From Pseudomonas izuensis (GTDB lineage: Bacteria; Pseudomonadota; Gammaproteobacteria; Pseudomonadales; Pseudomonadaceae), in contig NZ_WTFT01000032.1 of the NCBI RefSeq assembly GCF_009861505.1, positions 1 through 64,000 on the forward strand: DNA of 64,000 bases, read 5' to 3'. Positions 53,079 to 62,679 of this stretch are shown here, one piece after another. Positions within the stretch are counted from its first letter, which is position 1. Every line of letters starts with the position of its first letter. Both the position numbers and the translations under genes were made by a program. Below the pieces are notes generated by a model. The model ran no database searches, was not told the origin of the DNA, and saw only the letters and a list, made by a program, of their open reading frames with translations.

Positions 53079-53863
53079 GTTTCATCACCGTGAAAAACGT
53101 CTGGCAGCAATACGCCGATCAGGTCGTGCTGGAAGGCCTGAACCTGAGCGTCAACGAGGGCGAATTCTGCACGCTGGTCGGCGCCTCCGGTTGTGGCAAA
53201 TCGACCTTCCTGCGCTTGCTGCTCGGTCAGGAAAAAGCCAGTCGCGGCGAGATTCTGCTCGACGGTCAACCCCTGGCCGGCGAACCGGATGCGAGCCGTG
53301 GCGTGGTGTTCCAACGCTATTCGGTGTTCCCGCACCTGAGTGTGCAGGACAACGTCGCCCTCGGTCTTGAACTGCCGCGTTCACCGCTACTGGGCCGGTT
53401 GTTCGGCAGCGCGAAAAAGGATGCCCGCGAACAGGCCTCGGTGCTGCTGCACAAGGTCGGCCTCGGCCATTCGCTGGACAAGTACCCGGCGCAGCTTTCC
53501 GGCGGCATGCAGCAACGGCTGGCCATCGCCCAGGCGCTGATCATGAAGCCGCGGGTGCTGCTGCTCGACGAACCCTTCGGCGCCCTCGATCCGGGCATCC
53601 GCAAGGACATGCACGCCCTGCTCCTGGAGCTGTGGCGCGAGACGCAACTGACGGTGTTCATGGTCACCCACGACTTGTCCGAAGGCTTCAGCCTGGGCAC
53701 CCGCTTGCTGGTGTTCGACAAGGTGCGCCTCGACCCACACGCCCCCGGCGCCTATGGCGCGCGCATCACCTACGACATCCCTTTGAACAGCGACCGCCGC
53801 ATTGAGCGCGCCGCCGTCGACGCCTTGCCGGCACCAACGGCAGGCACGCTTCGTATCGCTTAG
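53075..53863 (+). CDS. ABC transporter ATP-binding protein (guanidine locus)
   Basis: A 262-residue ATPase with Walker A GASGCGKS, signature LSGGMQQR and Walker B VLLLDEPFGALD. It powers import with the two preceding genes. Confidence 0.91.
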   Translation: MSFITVKNVWQQYADQVVLEGLNLSVNEGEFCTLVGASGCGKSTFLRLLLGQEKASRGEILLDGQPLAGEPDASRGVVFQRYSVFPHLSVQDNVALGLELPRSPLLGRLFGSAKKDAREQASVLLHKVGLGHSLDKYPAQLSGGMQQRLAIAQALIMKPRVLLLDEPFGALDPGIRKDMHALLLELWRETQLTVFMVTHDLSEGFSLGTRLLVFDKVRLDPHAPGAYGARITYDIPLNSDRRIERAAVDALPAPTAGTLRIA

Positions 53864-53875
53864 AGGAATCTGAAA

Positions 53876-54601
53876 ATGACTGATTCGACCCAACTGTTCC
53901 CGCCCTTCGCCGAAGAAATGCTCCCCGGTGGTGGCCATCGTTCGTTCGTGTTGAAGCGCGGCCAATTGCTGCGGCTGACGGACATTCGTGGCGGCGCCAA
54001 CGTCAGCCTGACGCTGCTCAACGCCAATGAAAAAACCGAACGCCTGAGCCTGCCCGACAGCCTCAAATGCCAACACACCGCCAAGCTCACCGCCGGTCAT
54101 TGCCTGTACTCGGACATGGGACGGGTGCTGGCAGCAATCACCGCTGACACCTGCGGCTGGAGCGACAGCCTCGGCGGTGTGCTCTGCGCTGAAGAGGTCG
54201 CGCAAAAGTACGGCGCCGGCCGCTATCAGGAACTGCGCAACGGCTTCTTCCGCAACGGTACCGACAACCTGCTGGTGGAACTGGGCAAGTGGGGTTTGGG
54301 CCTGTCGGATTTGCTGATGACACTCAACCTGTTCAGCCGCGTGAACGTCGATGACGCCGGGCATTTTCATTTCGTCGAGGGCCACTCGAAGGCCGGCGAT
54401 TACATCGAGTTGTACGCGCCGATGGACACGCTGGTGGTGCTCACCGCACTGCAACATCCGATGGACCCGGCACCGGAATACGCGCCCAAACCCTTGAAGC
54501 TCAGCTGGATGAACGCCGACGCCAGCGTCGCCGAACACTGCCGTACATCGCGTCCGGAGAACGAGCGCGGCTTCATCAACACCGACCGTCTGTTCGCCTG
54601 A
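53876..54601 (+). CDS. DUF1989 protein 1, probable subunit of carboxyguanidine deiminase (CgdAB)
   Basis: A 241-residue protein formerly called urea carboxylase-associated protein. DUF1989 proteins next to guanidine carboxylase form a heteromer (CgdAB) that deiminates carboxyguanidine to allophanate. Conserved Cys/His segments include CGWSDSLGGVLC and FFRNGTDN. AGAGGAA before ATG. Which of CgdA or CgdB this is, I cannot say. Confidence 0.85.
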   Translation: MTDSTQLFPPFAEEMLPGGGHRSFVLKRGQLLRLTDIRGGANVSLTLLNANEKTERLSLPDSLKCQHTAKLTAGHCLYSDMGRVLAAITADTCGWSDSLGGVLCAEEVAQKYGAGRYQELRNGFFRNGTDNLLVELGKWGLGLSDLLMTLNLFSRVNVDDAGHFHFVEGHSKAGDYIELYAPMDTLVVLTALQHPMDPAPEYAPKPLKLSWMNADASVAEHCRTSRPENERGFINTDRLFA

Positions 54602-54612
54602 GGATCGCTGCC

Positions 54613-55254
54613 ATGTCACTCGCACTCGCTACCGCTGCCAAGCAACCCGAAGCCGCGATCTACCGCGCCACCATCCCCGCCGGCGAACCCTGGCTGATGG
54701 AGGTCAAGGCCGGCCAGACCTTGCGCATCCTCGACCTGGAAGGCAATCAGGCGGTCGATACGCTGTTCTACAGCCTCGCCAACCCGAAGGAGCGCTACGA
54801 CGTGCAACGCACCTTGCGCCGGCAGAACAGCGTCTACCTGAGCACCGGCAGCGTGCTGTATTCCAACCTCGGCAAACCTATGCTGACCATCGTCGCCGAC
54901 ACCTGCGGCCGTCACGACACCCTCGGCGGCGCCTGCGCGCAAGAGAGCAACACCGTGCGCTACGCCCTGGAAAAACGCTACATGCACAGCTGCCGCGACA
55001 ACTACCTGCTTGCCTGCGCACATGACGGGCGGCTGGGCAAAGGCGACATCGGGCCGAACATCAATTTCTTCATGAACGTGCCGGTCACCGCCGACGGCGG
55101 CCTGACCTTTGAAGACGGGATTTCCGCGCCGGGCAAGTACGTTGACCTGCGTGCCGAGATGGACGTGATCGTGCTGATCTCCAACTGCCCGCAGCTGAAC
55201 AACCCATGCAACGCCTACAACCCGACACCTGCGGAGTTGCTGGTATGGAACTGA
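54613..55254 (+). CDS. DUF1989 protein 2, probable partner subunit of carboxyguanidine deiminase
   Basis: A 213-residue DUF1989 protein with the HDTLGGACAQESNTVRYALEKRYMHSC region, likely the second CgdAB subunit. GAGGATC before ATG. A 33-codon frame begins just before its stop codon. Confidence 0.85.
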   Translation: MSLALATAAKQPEAAIYRATIPAGEPWLMEVKAGQTLRILDLEGNQAVDTLFYSLANPKERYDVQRTLRRQNSVYLSTGSVLYSNLGKPMLTIVADTCGRHDTLGGACAQESNTVRYALEKRYMHSCRDNYLLACAHDGRLGKGDIGPNINFFMNVPVTADGGLTFEDGISAPGKYVDLRAEMDVIVLISNCPQLNNPCNAYNPTPAELLVWN

Positions 55255-55346
55255 AAACCTCTTGGTTGCGCCGCTGGTTGTTCACCCTGTGCCAGGCCCG
55301 CTCAGGGCAGTGCCTCAAACCTCAAGAACACCACCACCCACTGTAG
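55245..55346 (+). CDS. Possible small ORF (33 aa) overlapping the end of DUF1989 protein 2
   Basis: ATG 55245 precedes the TGA of the upstream gene by a few bases and the frame ends at a TAG inside a REP element. The peptide has two Trp-Leu-Arg patches and three His (MELKTSWLRRWLFTLC...). Coupled translation is possible, but there is no other support. Confidence 0.25.
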   Translation: MELKTSWLRRWLFTLCQARSGQCLKPQEHHHPL

Positions 55347-55560
55347 GAGCGAGCCTGCTCGCGAAAAACCCGAAGCCACCGCTGGGCATCTGGCTTTACG
55401 CGTAATCGTTCACGACCATCGTCGGAACGCCGCCCGGAGCCGGCTCGCTCCTACAGGGGTTCGGTGGTGGTTTTAAGAGAATTGTTTTTCCCGCCGGGGA
55501 CGACCCCGGCGCTCATCGAAAAACTGCGGGACGGCCCGCATCCCCTCCAGGGGTTATGCC
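55255..55560. other. Gap in the operon carrying the REP pair
   Basis: 306 bases between the DUF1989 gene and the carboxylase gene. Apart from the small ORF and the REP pair, nothing is apparent. A REP hairpin here may lower or stabilise downstream mRNA. Confidence 0.55.
55341..55456. repeat. REP pair with longer spacer
   Basis: CTGTAGGAGCGAGCCTGCTC at 55341 and a partial inverted copy ending CGGCTCGCTCCTACAG at 55456, with about 70 bases between. Sits between the two halves of the guanidine operon. Confidence 0.85.
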
Positions 55561-58500
55561 ATGTTCGAAAAAGTCCTGATTGCCAACCGTGGCGCCATCG
55601 CCTGCCGCATCCTGCGCACTTTGCGCGAACTGAACGTCCAGGGCGTCGCCGTTTACTCCGAGGCTGACGCCGCCAGTCTGCACCTGCTGCAAGCCGACGA
55701 AGCCCACAGCCTTGGGGAAGGTGCCGCGGCCGGCACGTATCTGGCGGTGGAAAAAATCCTCGCCATCGCCCAATCCGCTGGCGCCACGGCGATCCATCCC
55801 GGCTACGGTTTCCTCTCGGAAAACGCCGCATTCGCTGAAGCCTGTGAAGCCGCCAACATCGCCTTCATCGGCCCGACACCCGAGCAACTGCGCGTATTCG
55901 GCCTCAAGCACACCGCCCGCGCCCTGGCCAAACAACACCACGTGCCGATGCTCGAAGGCACCGAGCTGCTCGACAGCCTCGATGCGGCCCTGATGGCCGG
56001 CGAACAGGTTGGCTACCCGGTGATGCTTAAAAGCACCGCTGGCGGCGGTGGCATCGGCATGCGGGTGTGCCGCAGCGCGGCGGAGTTGAGCGAGTCCTTT
56101 GAAGCGGTCAAACGCCTGGGCCAGAACAACTTCAGCGATGCTGGAGTGTTCATCGAGAAGTACATCCAGCGCGCCCGGCACCTGGAGGTGCAGGTGTTCG
56201 GCGACGGTCAGGGTGAAGTGATCGCCCTCGGCGTACGCGATTGCTCGGTGCAAAGACGCAACCAGAAAGTCCTGGAAGAAACCCCCGCGCCGAACTTGCC
56301 CGAAGGCATGGCCGACGAGCTGTGCGCGGCGGCGATCAAGCTGGCCAAAGCCGTGAACTACCGCAGCGCCGGCACCGTGGAGTTCGTGTTCGACAGCGAC
56401 GCCCGGCGTTTTTATTTTCTGGAAGTGAACACCCGCTTGCAGGTCGAACATGGCGTCACCGAACAAGTGTGGGGTGTGGATCTGGTGCGCTGGATGGTGG
56501 CGCTGGCGGCGGGTGATCTACCGCCGCTGAGTGAATTGAGCAAGGGTTTGCGGGCCGAGGGGCATGCGATCCAGGCGCGGCTGTATGCCGAAGATCCGGG
56601 CCGGGATTTCCAACCGAGCCCCGGTTTGCTCACCGCGGTCAACTTCCCGGTCGCCGATGGCAAACAGCTGCGCATCGACACCTGGGTCGAAGCCGGGTGC
56701 GAGATCCCGCCGTACTTCGATCCGATGATTGCCAAGGTCATCAGTTGGGCGCCGACCCGCGAAGAAGCCAGCGCCGATCTGCATCAGGCCTTGGGCGACA
56801 GCCTGCTCTATGGCGTGGAAACCAACCGCGATTACCTGCGGCAGATTCTGCTCGATGCGCCGTTCGCCAACGGCCAGCCGTGGACCCGTTGCCTTGAGGG
56901 GCTGGTGTATCAGGCCAATACCTTCGAGGTGATCAGCGCCGGGACCCAGACCACCGTTCAGGATTACCCCGGCCGCCTCGGCTATTGGGCTGTGGGCGTA
57001 CCACCGTCTGGGCCGATGGACAGCCGCGCCTTGCGCTTGGGCAATCTTTTGCTGGGCAACGATGAAGGCGCAGCAGCGCTGGAAATCACCATGAGCGGGC
57101 CGTTGCTGCGCTTCAATTGCGAGGCGGTAGTCGCGGTGACCGGGGCGGTGATACCACTGAAACTCGACGGCGAAACCGTGCCGATGAACACCTCACTTTG
57201 GGTGCCGGCAGGCGCTACGCTGAACCTCGGCACCATCGCTGGTAAAGGCGCGCGCAGCTATCTGAGCCTGCGCGGTGGCCTGCAAGTGCCGGATTATCTG
57301 GGCAGTAAAAGTACCTTTACCCTGGGCCAGTTCGGCGGCCACGGCGGTCGAGCCTTGCGGGCCGGCGATGTATTACATGTGCCGGCCTTGATCGATCGCA
57401 GCGCGGGTGCGCAACTGGCTGAAACGCAGGTCAGCGAACTGCCCGCCGTGCGGCAGATCCGCGTGATTTACGGCCCACACGGCGCCCCGGAATACTTCAC
57501 GGAAAACTACATCGGCATCTTCTTCGCCACGCAATGGGAAGTGCATTTCAACTCCAGCCGCACCGGCGTGCGTCTGATCGGACCGAAACCGGAATGGGTG
57601 CGCGCCGACGGTGGCGAGGCCGGGCTGCATCCGTCGAATATTCATGACAATCCCTACGCGATTGGTGCAGTGGACTTCACCGGGGACATGCCGGTGATCC
57701 TCGGCCCGGACGGTCCGAGCCTTGGCGGCTTTGTGTGCCCGGTGACAGTGATCGAGGCGGATCTTTGGCAGTTGGGACAGCTCAAGGCTGGGGACAAGGT
57801 GCAGTTCGTTCCAGTGGATTTGAAGACTGCCCGCGCATTGACATCAAAATGGGATACCTGTGGGAGCTGGCTTGCCAGCGATGGGGCCCGACCAGACACC
57901 GCATCAACTTCATCGCTGACAAGCCAGCTCCCACAGGGAATTGTGTCGCCTGTAGTGTTGGACATTGGTCAGGGGAATATGCGCTTGGTTGCACGCCTGT
58001 CTGGGGACACTCACCTGCTCCTCGAAATCGGCGCCCCAGAACTGGATCTTGTTTTACGCTTCCGCGCCCACGCCCTGATGCAGGCCCTGGAAAGCAAACA
58101 TCTGTACGGCGTGATCGACCTGACACCCGGCATCCGCTCGCTGCAAGTGCACTACCACCCCGAACAACTGCCGCTGGCCGATCTGCTCGGCATCGTCGCC
58201 GGTGAATGGGATGCCGTGTGCGCCGCCAAAGACCTGCAAGTGCCGTCGCGCATCGTCCACCTGCCACTGTCCTGGGACGACCCGGCGTGCCAGTTGGCCA
58301 TCGAAAAATACATGACCACCGTGCGCAAGGACGCGCCGTGGTGCCCGAGCAACCTGGAGTTCATCCGCCGCATCAACGACCTGCCGAACCTCGATGAAGT
58401 GCAGCGCACGGTGTTCGACGCCAGCTACCTGGTGATGGGCCTGGGGGACGTCTACCTCGGCGCACCGGTTGCCACCCCGCTCGATCCCCGGCATCGCCTG

Positions 58501-59193
58501 GTGACCACCAAGTACAACCCGGCGCGCACCTGGACCGCGGAGAACTCGGTGGGCATCGGTGGTGCCTATATGTGCGTGTACGGCATGGAAGGCCCCGGTG
58601 GTTATCAGTTCGTCGGGCGCACCTTGCAGATGTGGAACCGCTACCGTGAAGTCGCTGCGTTCGATGGTAAGCCGTGGCTGCTGCGCTTCTTCGACCAGAT
58701 CCGCTTTTACCCGGTGAGCGCCGATGAACTGCTGCGCATTCGCCGGGATTTCCCCCTCGGGCGCTTCGAGCTGAACATCGAGCACAGTCAGTTGAACCTG
58801 GCGGACTACCAAGCGTTTTTGGCCCGGGAAGCTGCGAGCATCAGTGCGTTTCGCGATCAGCAAAAAGGCGCATTCAATGCCGAGCGCGAGCGCTGGATCG
58901 CCAGTGGCCAGGCGCATTTCGACAGCGAGGAAGCGACTGCGCAAATGCCCGATGACGCACCGCTCGGCAGCGATCAAATGAGCGTCGATAGCCATATCGC
59001 CGGCAACCTCTGGCAAGTCCAGGTGGAAACCGGTCACCGGGTCGAGGCCGGCGATGTACTGGTGATTCTGGAGTCGATGAAGATGGAAATTCCGCTGTTC
59101 GCGCCAACGGCCGGCGTCGTGCGGGAGATTCGCGTGCAACCGGGTTCGGCGGTGCGCGCCGGACAGCGCGTTGTGGTGCTGGAACTCGACTGA
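55561..59193 (+). CDS. Biotin-dependent guanidine/urea carboxylase, multidomain
   Basis: A 1210-residue enzyme. Residues 1-450: biotin carboxylase with ATP-grasp (KSTAGGGGIGMRV, EVNTRLQVEHGVTE). Residues about 460-765: KipA/AHS2 domain. A linker with a translated REP sequence (766-793). About 800-1010: KipI/AHS1. About 1020-1130: carboxyltransferase C-terminal part. Biotinyl domain with Lys1174 in ESMKMEI. The riboswitch and DUF1989 genes indicate guanidine is the real substrate, though databases often name it urea carboxylase. Confidence 0.9.
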   Translation: MFEKVLIANRGAIACRILRTLRELNVQGVAVYSEADAASLHLLQADEAHSLGEGAAAGTYLAVEKILAIAQSAGATAIHPGYGFLSENAAFAEACEAANIAFIGPTPEQLRVFGLKHTARALAKQHHVPMLEGTELLDSLDAALMAGEQVGYPVMLKSTAGGGGIGMRVCRSAAELSESFEAVKRLGQNNFSDAGVFIEKYIQRARHLEVQVFGDGQGEVIALGVRDCSVQRRNQKVLEETPAPNLPEGMADELCAAAIKLAKAVNYRSAGTVEFVFDSDARRFYFLEVNTRLQVEHGVTEQVWGVDLVRWMVALAAGDLPPLSELSKGLRAEGHAIQARLYAEDPGRDFQPSPGLLTAVNFPVADGKQLRIDTWVEAGCEIPPYFDPMIAKVISWAPTREEASADLHQALGDSLLYGVETNRDYLRQILLDAPFANGQPWTRCLEGLVYQANTFEVISAGTQTTVQDYPGRLGYWAVGVPPSGPMDSRALRLGNLLLGNDEGAAALEITMSGPLLRFNCEAVVAVTGAVIPLKLDGETVPMNTSLWVPAGATLNLGTIAGKGARSYLSLRGGLQVPDYLGSKSTFTLGQFGGHGGRALRAGDVLHVPALIDRSAGAQLAETQVSELPAVRQIRVIYGPHGAPEYFTENYIGIFFATQWEVHFNSSRTGVRLIGPKPEWVRADGGEAGLHPSNIHDNPYAIGAVDFTGDMPVILGPDGPSLGGFVCPVTVIEADLWQLGQLKAGDKVQFVPVDLKTARALTSKWDTCGSWLASDGARPDTASTSSLTSQLPQGIVSPVVLDIGQGNMRLVARLSGDTHLLLEIGAPELDLVLRFRAHALMQALESKHLYGVIDLTPGIRSLQVHYHPEQLPLADLLGIVAGEWDAVCAAKDLQVPSRIVHLPLSWDDPACQLAIEKYMTTVRKDAPWCPSNLEFIRRINDLPNLDEVQRTVFDASYLVMGLGDVYLGAPVATPLDPRHRLVTTKYNPARTWTAENSVGIGGAYMCVYGMEGPGGYQFVGRTLQMWNRYREVAAFDGKPWLLRFFDQIRFYPVSADELLRIRRDFPLGRFELNIEHSQLNLADYQAFLAREAASISAFRDQQKGAFNAERERWIASGQAHFDSEEATAQMPDDAPLGSDQMSVDSHIAGNLWQVQVETGHRVEAGDVLVILESMKMEIPLFAPTAGVVREIRVQPGSAVRAGQRVVVLELD
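57858..57937. repeat. REP pair inside the guanidine carboxylase coding sequence
   Basis: CTGTGGGAGCTGGCTTGCCAG and its complement CTGACAAGCCAGCTCCCACAG flank about 38 bases. It is fully inside the reading frame, which stays open, and covers residues about 766-793. Confidence 0.9.
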
Positions 59194-59217
59194 ACCCATT
59201 TGAAAAGGATTAACACC

Positions 59218-60990
59218 ATGAACCTACAACTGGATGCCCTGCGCACGGCCTACCGCACCGGCGAGACCACACCACGCCAACTGCTGTTGGCCTTGCGGGA
59301 AAAAGCCGCCGCGCTGAACCCGGACTTTCACCTGTTTATCCATTTGCTCAGCATTGAGGAACTGGAACCGTTTCTAACCGCACTCGACGGCCGCGACATC
59401 GACAGCCTGCCGCTGTACGGCGTGCCTTTCGCGATCAAGGACAACATCGATCTGGCGGGCATACCGACCACCGCGGCTTGCCCGGCGTTTGCCTATGTAC
59501 CTGAACACTCGGCAACCATCGTCGAGCAATTGCTGGCACTGGGGGCGATTCCCCTGGGCAAGACCAACCTGGACCAGTTCGCCACGGGCCTCAATGGCAG
59601 TCGTTCTCCGTACGGTGCGTGCCCCAACAGCGTCCTGCCCGAGTATCCGTCGGGCGGTTCCAGTGCCGGCTCCTCGCTGGCGGTGGCGCTCGGTGTGGCG
59701 AGTTTTTCCCTGGGCACCGATACGGCGGGTTCCGGACGGGTGCCGGCGGCATTGAATAATCTGGTCGGGATGAAAGCCACCAAAGGCTTGATCTCCACGG
59801 CGGGCGTGGTGCCGGCCTGTCGCACGCTGGATTGCGTGACCACGTTCACCGCCACCGCCCGGGAGGCCAGTCAGTTGCTGGCACTGACCGCACGTCTCGA
59901 CCCGCGGGATGAGTACAGCCGCAGCAATCCACTGTGGAATGACGGCTCGGCGTTCGGCACGCCTCGCGCCTTCCGGTTTGGCGTACCACGAATACAGGAT
60001 CTGGAGTTTTTTGGCTGCAACCAGGGTCCCGTGTTGTTCGGTAAGGCGATCGAACGCCTCAAGGCGTTGGGTGGTGAGGCGGTGGAACTCGATCTGTCGC
60101 CATTTCTTGAGGCAGCACGCTTGCTGTACGAAGGTCCGTGGGTGGCTGAGCGCTACAGCGTGGCCGGCGGATTGATGGAACAAAACCCCGAAGCCGTGCT
60201 GCCGGTGATTCGTGCGGTGCTGGCCAAGGCGCCAGCGGTAAGCGGTGTGCAAACCTTCCGCGCCCAGTATCGGCTGCAAACCCTGAAAGCCCTGTGCGAC
60301 AAGGCGCTGGAAAACCTGGATTGCGTGGTGACGCCGACCATCGGTCGCCCTGTCACGCTGGCTGAACTGGACGCTGACCCCGTCCTGCGCAATTCGGAAC
60401 TGGGTTACTACACCAACTTCATGAACCTGCTCGACTACGCCGCCGTCGCCGTGCCCAGCGGCTTCATGGACAACGGCTTGCCGTGGGGCGTGACGCTGTT
60501 TGGCCGGGCGTTTACCGATCAATACCTGCTGAGCGTGGCCGATGGCTTGCAGCGCCTGCAAGATCTGGCAGCGTCAGCACCGGCAACGGTTGCACGCAAT
60601 GATCGTGCACGCCTGGTGGTCTGTGGCGCGCATCTGGAGGGGCTGGCGCTGAACTGGCAGCTCAAGCAGCGCGGCGCCCGGCGGGTGGAAACAACCTTCA
60701 GCTCACCGGACTATCACCTGTATGCGCTGGCGGGTGGTCCGCCCTTTCGTCCGGGTATGGTGCGGGTAAAGGATGGCGGTGTGGCGATTGCCGTGGAAGT
60801 GTGGGAATTGCCGAGCAGCGAGTTGGGTTCGTTCCTCACCGGCATCCCGGCGCCATTGGGCCTGGGCAGGGTGCAACTGGCGGATGGGCGTTGGGAGAGT
60901 GGGTTTATCTGTGAGGCGTATGGGCTGGAGGGGGCGGTGGATATCAGTCATTTGGGCGGCTGGCGGGCGTATCTGAAAAACCTGCGTTGA
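59218..60990 (+). CDS. atzF: Allophanate hydrolase (amidase-signature enzyme)
   Basis: A 590-residue enzyme that splits allophanate to ammonia and CO2. The amidase triad is visible: Lys in FAIKDNID, Ser in GGSSAGSSLAVA, and the second Ser in GTDTAGSGRVPA. A C-terminal domain (about 470-590) is typical of AtzF/DUR1,2. Start ATG 59218 is after AAAAGGAT; the frame opens at TTG 59200. Last gene of the guanidine operon. Confidence 0.93.
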   Translation: MNLQLDALRTAYRTGETTPRQLLLALREKAAALNPDFHLFIHLLSIEELEPFLTALDGRDIDSLPLYGVPFAIKDNIDLAGIPTTAACPAFAYVPEHSATIVEQLLALGAIPLGKTNLDQFATGLNGSRSPYGACPNSVLPEYPSGGSSAGSSLAVALGVASFSLGTDTAGSGRVPAALNNLVGMKATKGLISTAGVVPACRTLDCVTTFTATAREASQLLALTARLDPRDEYSRSNPLWNDGSAFGTPRAFRFGVPRIQDLEFFGCNQGPVLFGKAIERLKALGGEAVELDLSPFLEAARLLYEGPWVAERYSVAGGLMEQNPEAVLPVIRAVLAKAPAVSGVQTFRAQYRLQTLKALCDKALENLDCVVTPTIGRPVTLAELDADPVLRNSELGYYTNFMNLLDYAAVAVPSGFMDNGLPWGVTLFGRAFTDQYLLSVADGLQRLQDLAASAPATVARNDRARLVVCGAHLEGLALNWQLKQRGARRVETTFSSPDYHLYALAGGPPFRPGMVRVKDGGVAIAVEVWELPSSELGSFLTGIPAPLGLGRVQLADGRWESGFICEAYGLEGAVDISHLGGWRAYLKNLR

Positions 60991-60998
60991 CCTCTCGA

Positions 60999-61063
60999 TT
61001 CGCTGGCAAGCCAGCGCCTACAGGTCCGGTGCAATACCTGTAGGAGCTGCCTCGTCAGCGAAG
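60999..61063. repeat. REP pair after allophanate hydrolase
   Basis: TTCGCTGGCAAGCCAGCGCC and an inverted copy with TGTAGGAGCTGCCTCGTCAGCGAA, imperfect in the stem. Confidence 0.82.
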
Positions 61064-61182
61064 GCGTCAGCCCAGACGCCGCTATCCCTGATCCATACCG
61101 ATTCGCCCTACAAATGCAGCAGCCATTTCCCCGCCGTTACCACTAGAATGCAGGCCATCGGATTAATGCCAACGGAACTGCC

Positions 61183-62679
61183 ATGCCGCTTCGCTCGCCG
61201 CTGTACTCTCAACGCTCGTTGGTGCTCACGCTGGTCGCATTGTTGGGCGCGGGATTCCTGGCCACCTCCTTCCTCAGTTACTACGCCTCGCGAGCGTCGA
61301 TCCGCGACAACATCGTCAACACCGAACTGCCGCTGACATCGGACACCGTCTACTCGGAAATCCAGAAGGATCTTGTCAGACCGATCCTGATTTCCTCGAT
61401 GATGTCCCGCGATACCTTCATGCGCGACTGGGTGGTGAACGGCGAACGCGACTCCGACCAGATGACCCGCTACCTCAACGAGGTCATGACCCACTACGGC
61501 GCCTACACCGCCTTCTTCGTTTCCGACACCAGCCTGACCTACTACCACGCCAAGGGCGTGCTCAAGCAGGTCAAAGCTACCGAGCCCCGCGATGCCTGGT
61601 ACTTTCGCGTGCGTGGCATGAAAGATCCCTACGAGATCAACGTCGATCCGGACCTTGCCAACAAGGACAACCTGACCGTCTTCATCAACTACAAGGTCTA
61701 CGACTACAACAACCGTTTCATTGGTGCCGCGGGTGTCGGGCTGACGGTCGATGCGGTGATCAAGCTGATCGACAAATACCAGCGGCGCTACCAGCGCAGC
61801 GTGTACTTCGTCGACACCTTCGGGCGCCTGGTACTGACCGGCGCCGAGGGCGGGCCCGATGGTGCGCGGACCGGGCAGACCCTGGGTGAACTCGAGGGCA
61901 TGAAAAACCTGGTCAGCCAATTGCCTAAGCCCCACAGCGGCAGCTACGAATATTCCGGCCAGGGCCAGGGGCATTTCCTCAACGTGCGGTTCATTCCGGA
62001 GCTGAACTGGTACTTGTTCGTCGACAAGCGCGAAGACGGCGACCTCAGTGACATCCGTCGTTCGCTGTACCTCAACCTGCTGATCTGCCTGGTTGTCACC
62101 CTGACCGTGCTGGCCCTGCTCAACCGGGTGATCAAGCGCTTTCAGAGCAAGATCCACGCCCAGGCAACCCTCGACAGCCTGACTGAGCTGCCCAACCGAC
62201 GTGGCTTCGACCTGTTGGCTGCGCAAGCCATGCACGAGGCCCAGCGCGAGCCCAGGCCACTGACCGCGCTGCTGCTTGACCTGGACCACTTCAAAGCCTT
62301 GAACGACACCTACGGGCACCTGGCCGGCGATCAGGTGCTGATCGGTTTTGCCCGGGATCTGGAAAGCTGCCTGCGCCATTCCGACATCGTCTGTCGCTGG
62401 GGCGGTGAAGAGTTCATCGTGCTGCTCAAAGATACCGATGGTGAGACCGGCCTGATGATTGCCGAGAAAATTCGTCAGCATGTGGAACACCAGCGTTATG
62501 CCTACAACGTCAGTAGCTTGCAGCTGACCGTCAGCATCGGCCTGACCACCCTGCAACCCGATGACACCTTGCACACATTGCTGTCGCGGGCCGATCATGC
62601 GATGTATCGGGCCAAGCAAAGTGGCCGCAACCGAACCTGCGTGGAAATGCCTCACTCCATTTATGCCTATCCATCATGA
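61183..62679 (+). CDS. Diguanylate cyclase with N-terminal dCACHE-type sensor
   Basis: A 498-residue protein with two membrane helices (about 12-30 and 300-318), an extracellular Cache-like sensor between, and a GGDEF domain. The active site is GGEEF (RWGGEEFIVLL) and an inhibitory site RxxD (RHSD) lies 5 residues earlier, so it should make c-di-GMP and be product-inhibited. The signal ligand is unknown. Confidence 0.92.
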   Translation: MPLRSPLYSQRSLVLTLVALLGAGFLATSFLSYYASRASIRDNIVNTELPLTSDTVYSEIQKDLVRPILISSMMSRDTFMRDWVVNGERDSDQMTRYLNEVMTHYGAYTAFFVSDTSLTYYHAKGVLKQVKATEPRDAWYFRVRGMKDPYEINVDPDLANKDNLTVFINYKVYDYNNRFIGAAGVGLTVDAVIKLIDKYQRRYQRSVYFVDTFGRLVLTGAEGGPDGARTGQTLGELEGMKNLVSQLPKPHSGSYEYSGQGQGHFLNVRFIPELNWYLFVDKREDGDLSDIRRSLYLNLLICLVVTLTVLALLNRVIKRFQSKIHAQATLDSLTELPNRRGFDLLAAQAMHEAQREPRPLTALLLDLDHFKALNDTYGHLAGDQVLIGFARDLESCLRHSDIVCRWGGEEFIVLLKDTDGETGLMIAEKIRQHVEHQRYAYNVSSLQLTVSIGLTTLQPDDTLHTLLSRADHAMYRAKQSGRNRTCVEMPHSIYAYPS

